From Paenibacillus_D tarimensis_A (GTDB lineage Bacteria > Bacillota > Bacilli > Paenibacillales > Paenibacillaceae), in assembly GCA_041281825.1 (NCBI GenBank), contig CP166298.1, positions 2,356,001 through 2,420,000 on the forward strand: 64,000 nucleotides of DNA, read 5' to 3'. Shown in pieces: positions 61,169 to 64,000 of the stretch (the first letter of the stretch is position 1; each line of letters starts with the position of its first letter). The translations under genes and the position numbers were made by a program. Under the pieces are notes generated by a model. It worked only from the letters and a program-made list of their open reading frames with translations. It did no database searches and was not told the DNA's origin.

Positions 61169-64000
61169 ATGGGCATACCGTTATTTCGTTTTTTATTCCG
61201 CAAGATGTGGAACACACGCTGGCTGACCATAAGTACGCTCGCGGGTCTGATTCTTGCGGTAGCCTTCGCGACGAGCATCCCGATGTACGCCGACGGCGCA
61301 CTGAAGCGGGTCGTTGCCGAATCGCTGCAGGAGAAAAGCGGCGGGCTGCCGGCCGGTTCGCTTCTCATGCGGTATCAGGCGACAGGGGGCAGCAAGGCGG
61401 ATCTCTCCTCCTTAGAGACGGTTAGAGAATACGTCCGGAATGATGCGAGAGAAATGATCGGTTTCCCTGACACGACATTTGTGGAGAGTATGACGATCCG
61501 CAGCAGCGACGTCACGCCGGAGGATCCTTCCAAAGTCGATGCAAGCCGAATGCGCCAAATGTCTATCCTGACGATGTCGGGGCTGAAGGAGCAGGCGGAG
61601 CTGACACAGGGCAAATGGTTCAGCGACGCCGGGCTCGAAGGCGGCATGCTGGAAGCGGTCATCCTGGAAGAAGGCATGTACCGGAACGATATTCATATCG
61701 GCGATGTATTCGAATATCCGGTTTACGGCGGGCTCAATCTGCTGCTTAAAGTAAAAATCGTCGGCGCTTACAAGCCGTTGAATGATACCGATCCATTTTG
61801 GTATCAAGGCATAGAAGGTTTGATGACCGGGCTTCAAATCAGCGAATCCGCTTTTTTCGATACGCTTCTCAAGCAAAACAACGTTCCCGTTCATACCGCG
61901 AACTGGTATTACGTTTTTAATCTTCGCGATATTCAAACGAGCGATCTGGCGCCGCTGGGCCGGTCGCTTGAGCGGTTGAACATTGAATTATACCAACGTC
62001 TTAAGGATACCAAGGTCGAGATTTCATTCGCGTCGATGCTCTCCGATTTCAAACGTCAGAGCCTTCAGCTGCAGACGATGCTGTTCACGCTAGCCGCACC
62101 GATGATTGCCATGGTATTTTATTTCATTGCTATGAACGCGAGGCAGTCGCTGGATAAACAGCGGAGCGACATCGCCGTCCTGAGGAGCCGGGGGGCGGGA
62201 ACAAGACAAATCATCGGCATGTATTTGCTCGAAGGGCTGTTTCTCGGGGCTGTTGCGCTGGGTGTCGGACCGCTGCTCGGATGGTTTATGGCGAAGAGCA
62301 TCGGCTCCGCGAACGGGTTCCTGGAGTTTGTGGACCGCAAGTCGATTCCGGTCGGGTTCTCAACTGAAGCGATCATCGCCGGTGTTGCGGCCGTGCTGCT
62401 TGCTTTGCTGGCGACGGTTGTTCCTGCGGTTATTTATGCCCGGGCATCCATCGTAAATTATAAACAGCAGCTGGCACGGTCCGACAAGAGTCCGCTGTGG
62501 CAGCGCTGGTTTCTCGATGTACTGCTGCTTGGTGTGGCGGGTTATGGATGGTATCTATTTAATGAACGCCAAATGGTTACATTCCAAACCGGGATGACGA
62601 CTGACCAGCTTAATGTGCAGCCTTTTCTGTTCTTCGTACCGGCCATCTCGATATTTGCGTTAGGCCTGTTCTTTCTGCGCGTATTTCCTTGGCTGCTCAA
62701 GCTGTTCAACCGGGTCGGCAAATCGCTTCTGCCGGTGCCGATATACCTGACGCTGACTCAGCTTTCCCGTTCGTCCAAATCGTATTATCCGCTCATGATT
62801 CTGCTTATCCTGACGCTCGGCCTCGGCGTGTACAACGCTTCTGCCGCGCGCACGATCGATCTTAACTCCACCGAGAGGACCCTGTATAAATACGGGACGG
62901 ATGTAATTATCGATACGGTATGGGAAGGCCGGGCCGAGCTTCCGCCTGTGCAAAGCGGAGGTAATCAAGGAGGCGGCTCCGGCAATCCCGGAGGAAATCC
63001 CGGCGGCGGGGGAAACCCGGGCGGCGGCGGAAACGGCGGAGGCAATCCTGGAGGCGGCGGTGGCGGTACGCCAACGCTGCCGACAAGAATCAACTATATC
63101 GAACCGCCGTTCGAGCTGTTCCGGTCGCTCGAAGGTGTAGAGGCGGCTGCACGCGTAATGCAAGCCAAAGCTAATCTCGTCGTTTCCGGGAAATCGATCG
63201 GTCAGGGCATCGTCATGGGGATCGACAATACCGACTTCGCCGAGGTGGCCTGGTTCCGCAACGACCTGTTTCCAGTCCATCCTTACAAATACTTAGATGC
63301 ATTAGGACGGTATTTCGAGCATGCGGCAATCATTCCATCGAACATCGCAAAGAAATATCAATTAAAGGAAGGCGATATCATATCAGCGGGGTTCCAGGAA
63401 GGGATGGTCGAATTCGTGGTTGTCGGTATTTTGCCGTATTGGCCCAGCCAGTATCCGGACAAAGCGCCGTTTATTATTGCGAATCTGGACTATATCTATG
63501 ACCAGGTGCCGATGATGCCTTATCAAGTTTGGCTGAAGATGAAGGACGGTGCGAAGACAGGTCCGATCATGACGGAACTGATGGAGAAAGGCGTCGAACT
63601 AGCATCCGTCGAGGATGTGCGGATCGAGTTGGCGGTGCAGGCGAAGCATCCTACCAGAGGCGGCGTGTTCGGCATACTGAGCTTGGGCTTTCTCGTCTCG
63701 GTTATTGTATCGCTGGCAGGCTATATTCTTTACTGGTTTTTTAATTTATCCGGACGCGTCGTTCAGTTCGGCGTGCTCCGCGCAATGGGACTTTCCCGAA
63801 AACAGCTTACCGGCATGCTGCTGATGGAACAGATTTTTACCGCGGGATTGTCGATCGGCCTCGGCATTATGATCGGCAAGCTGACCAGCGTCCTGTTCCT
63901 GCCTTTCCTGCAGACGACGGACAATGTGGCCAATTCGGTGCCGCCGTTCCGCGTGGTGTTCGACTCGAAGGATACGGCGCAATTATATGCCGTCATCGGG
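61169..64000 (+). CDS. FtsX-family ABC transporter permease, 3'-partial
   Basis: At least 944 residues; the frame is open at the window end. It has an N-terminal helix (about 19-41), an extracellular domain (45-310), an FtsX-like block of helices (about 310-430, LFTLAAPMIAMVFYFIAM), further helices (about 450-570), and a second extracellular domain. A second FtsX block begins near 830 (LGFLVSVIVSLAGYILYWFF). Residues 596-633 are almost pure Gly/Asn/Pro, a flexible linker. It completes the three-part MacAB-like system. The ATG at 61169 has no strong SD and probably depends on coupling. Confidence 0.88.
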   Translation, partial: MGIPLFRFLFRKMWNTRWLTISTLAGLILAVAFATSIPMYADGALKRVVAESLQEKSGGLPAGSLLMRYQATGGSKADLSSLETVREYVRNDAREMIGFPDTTFVESMTIRSSDVTPEDPSKVDASRMRQMSILTMSGLKEQAELTQGKWFSDAGLEGGMLEAVILEEGMYRNDIHIGDVFEYPVYGGLNLLLKVKIVGAYKPLNDTDPFWYQGIEGLMTGLQISESAFFDTLLKQNNVPVHTANWYYVFNLRDIQTSDLAPLGRSLERLNIELYQRLKDTKVEISFASMLSDFKRQSLQLQTMLFTLAAPMIAMVFYFIAMNARQSLDKQRSDIAVLRSRGAGTRQIIGMYLLEGLFLGAVALGVGPLLGWFMAKSIGSANGFLEFVDRKSIPVGFSTEAIIAGVAAVLLALLATVVPAVIYARASIVNYKQQLARSDKSPLWQRWFLDVLLLGVAGYGWYLFNERQMVTFQTGMTTDQLNVQPFLFFVPAISIFALGLFFLRVFPWLLKLFNRVGKSLLPVPIYLTLTQLSRSSKSYYPLMILLILTLGLGVYNASAARTIDLNSTERTLYKYGTDVIIDTVWEGRAELPPVQSGGNQGGGSGNPGGNPGGGGNPGGGGNGGGNPGGGGGGTPTLPTRINYIEPPFELFRSLEGVEAAARVMQAKANLVVSGKSIGQGIVMGIDNTDFAEVAWFRNDLFPVHPYKYLDALGRYFEHAAIIPSNIAKKYQLKEGDIISAGFQEGMVEFVVVGILPYWPSQYPDKAPFIIANLDYIYDQVPMMPYQVWLKMKDGAKTGPIMTELMEKGVELASVEDVRIELAVQAKHPTRGGVFGILSLGFLVSVIVSLAGYILYWFFNLSGRVVQFGVLRAMGLSRKQLTGMLLMEQIFTAGLSIGLGIMIGKLTSVLFLPFLQTTDNVANSVPPFRVVFDSKDTAQLYAVIG

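Overview
The window comes from a spore-forming Firmicute, most likely Paenibacillus or a close relative in the Paenibacillaceae. The evidence is the gene content: a Bacillus-type division and cell-wall cluster interleaved with sporulation genes (spoVD, spoVE, spoIIGA, sigE, sigG, rsfA, ylmC), bacillithiol synthesis (bshC), LL-diaminopimelate aminotransferase (dapL), a PyrR-controlled pyr operon, T-box control and purine-rich Shine-Dalgarno (SD) sites with frequent TTG/GTG starts. No rRNA, tRNA, phage, transposase or CRISPR was seen. Almost all genes are on the + strand.

Layout. 1-8.95 kb: a partial unknown gene, a secreted coiled-coil protein (-), a MidA-type methyltransferase, a DUF2626 membrane protein (-), rsfA, panE, a DUF3397 protein, bshC and ahcY. 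8.95-10.8 kb: a repeat-rich spacer, then a DUF4349 lipoprotein. 10.8-36.7 kb: the dcw cluster and its sporulation/ylm extension (mraZ, rsmH, ftsL, pbpB, spoVD, murE, murF, mraY, murD, spoVE, murB, murA, divIB, ftsA, ftsZ, spoIIGA, sigE, sigG, ylmC, pgeF, ylmE, sepF, ylmG, ylmH, divIVA). murG is missing from its usual place between spoVE and murB. 36.7-43.2 kb: a T-box leader with a long, type 2-like ileS, a second copy of the spacer repeat, a DksA-like gene (-), lspA and an rluD-family gene. 43.4-53.7 kb: dapL, then the pyr operon with a PyrR attenuator (pyrR, pyrB, pyrC, carA, carB, pyrF, pyrE) without pyrK/pyrD. 53.7-64 kb: three consecutive ABC systems. The first is a three-gene ABC-2 exporter behind a ykkC-class riboswitch candidate, the second an ABC-2 pair, and the third a MacAB-like set (ATPase, lipoprotein adaptor, FtsX-type permease cut by the window end).

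How the genes work together. MurE carries the DNPR motif for meso-DAP, and DapL supplies the DAP precursor. The Mur enzymes and MraY make the lipid-linked precursor. SEDS and PBP proteins (SpoVE, PbpB, SpoVD) polymerise and cross-link it, and FtsA/FtsZ/SepF/DivIVA/DivIB/FtsL place the septum. SpoIIGA processes pro-sigma-E, and sigma-G follows in the same block. Promoter-like sites fit this programme: a sigma-H-like site before ftsA, a long-spacer spoIIG-type site before spoIIGA and a sigma-F/G-like site before sigG.

The most unusual signal is non-coding. A short two-part repeat (A unit GCGGAGAGACTTTGAG, B unit GCTCAAAGATCCCTATGT) occurs five times, each time at the 5' edge of a gene and usually abutting its SD sequence. 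A second, unrelated family of about 325 bp occurs at 9.1 kb and 40.4 kb.
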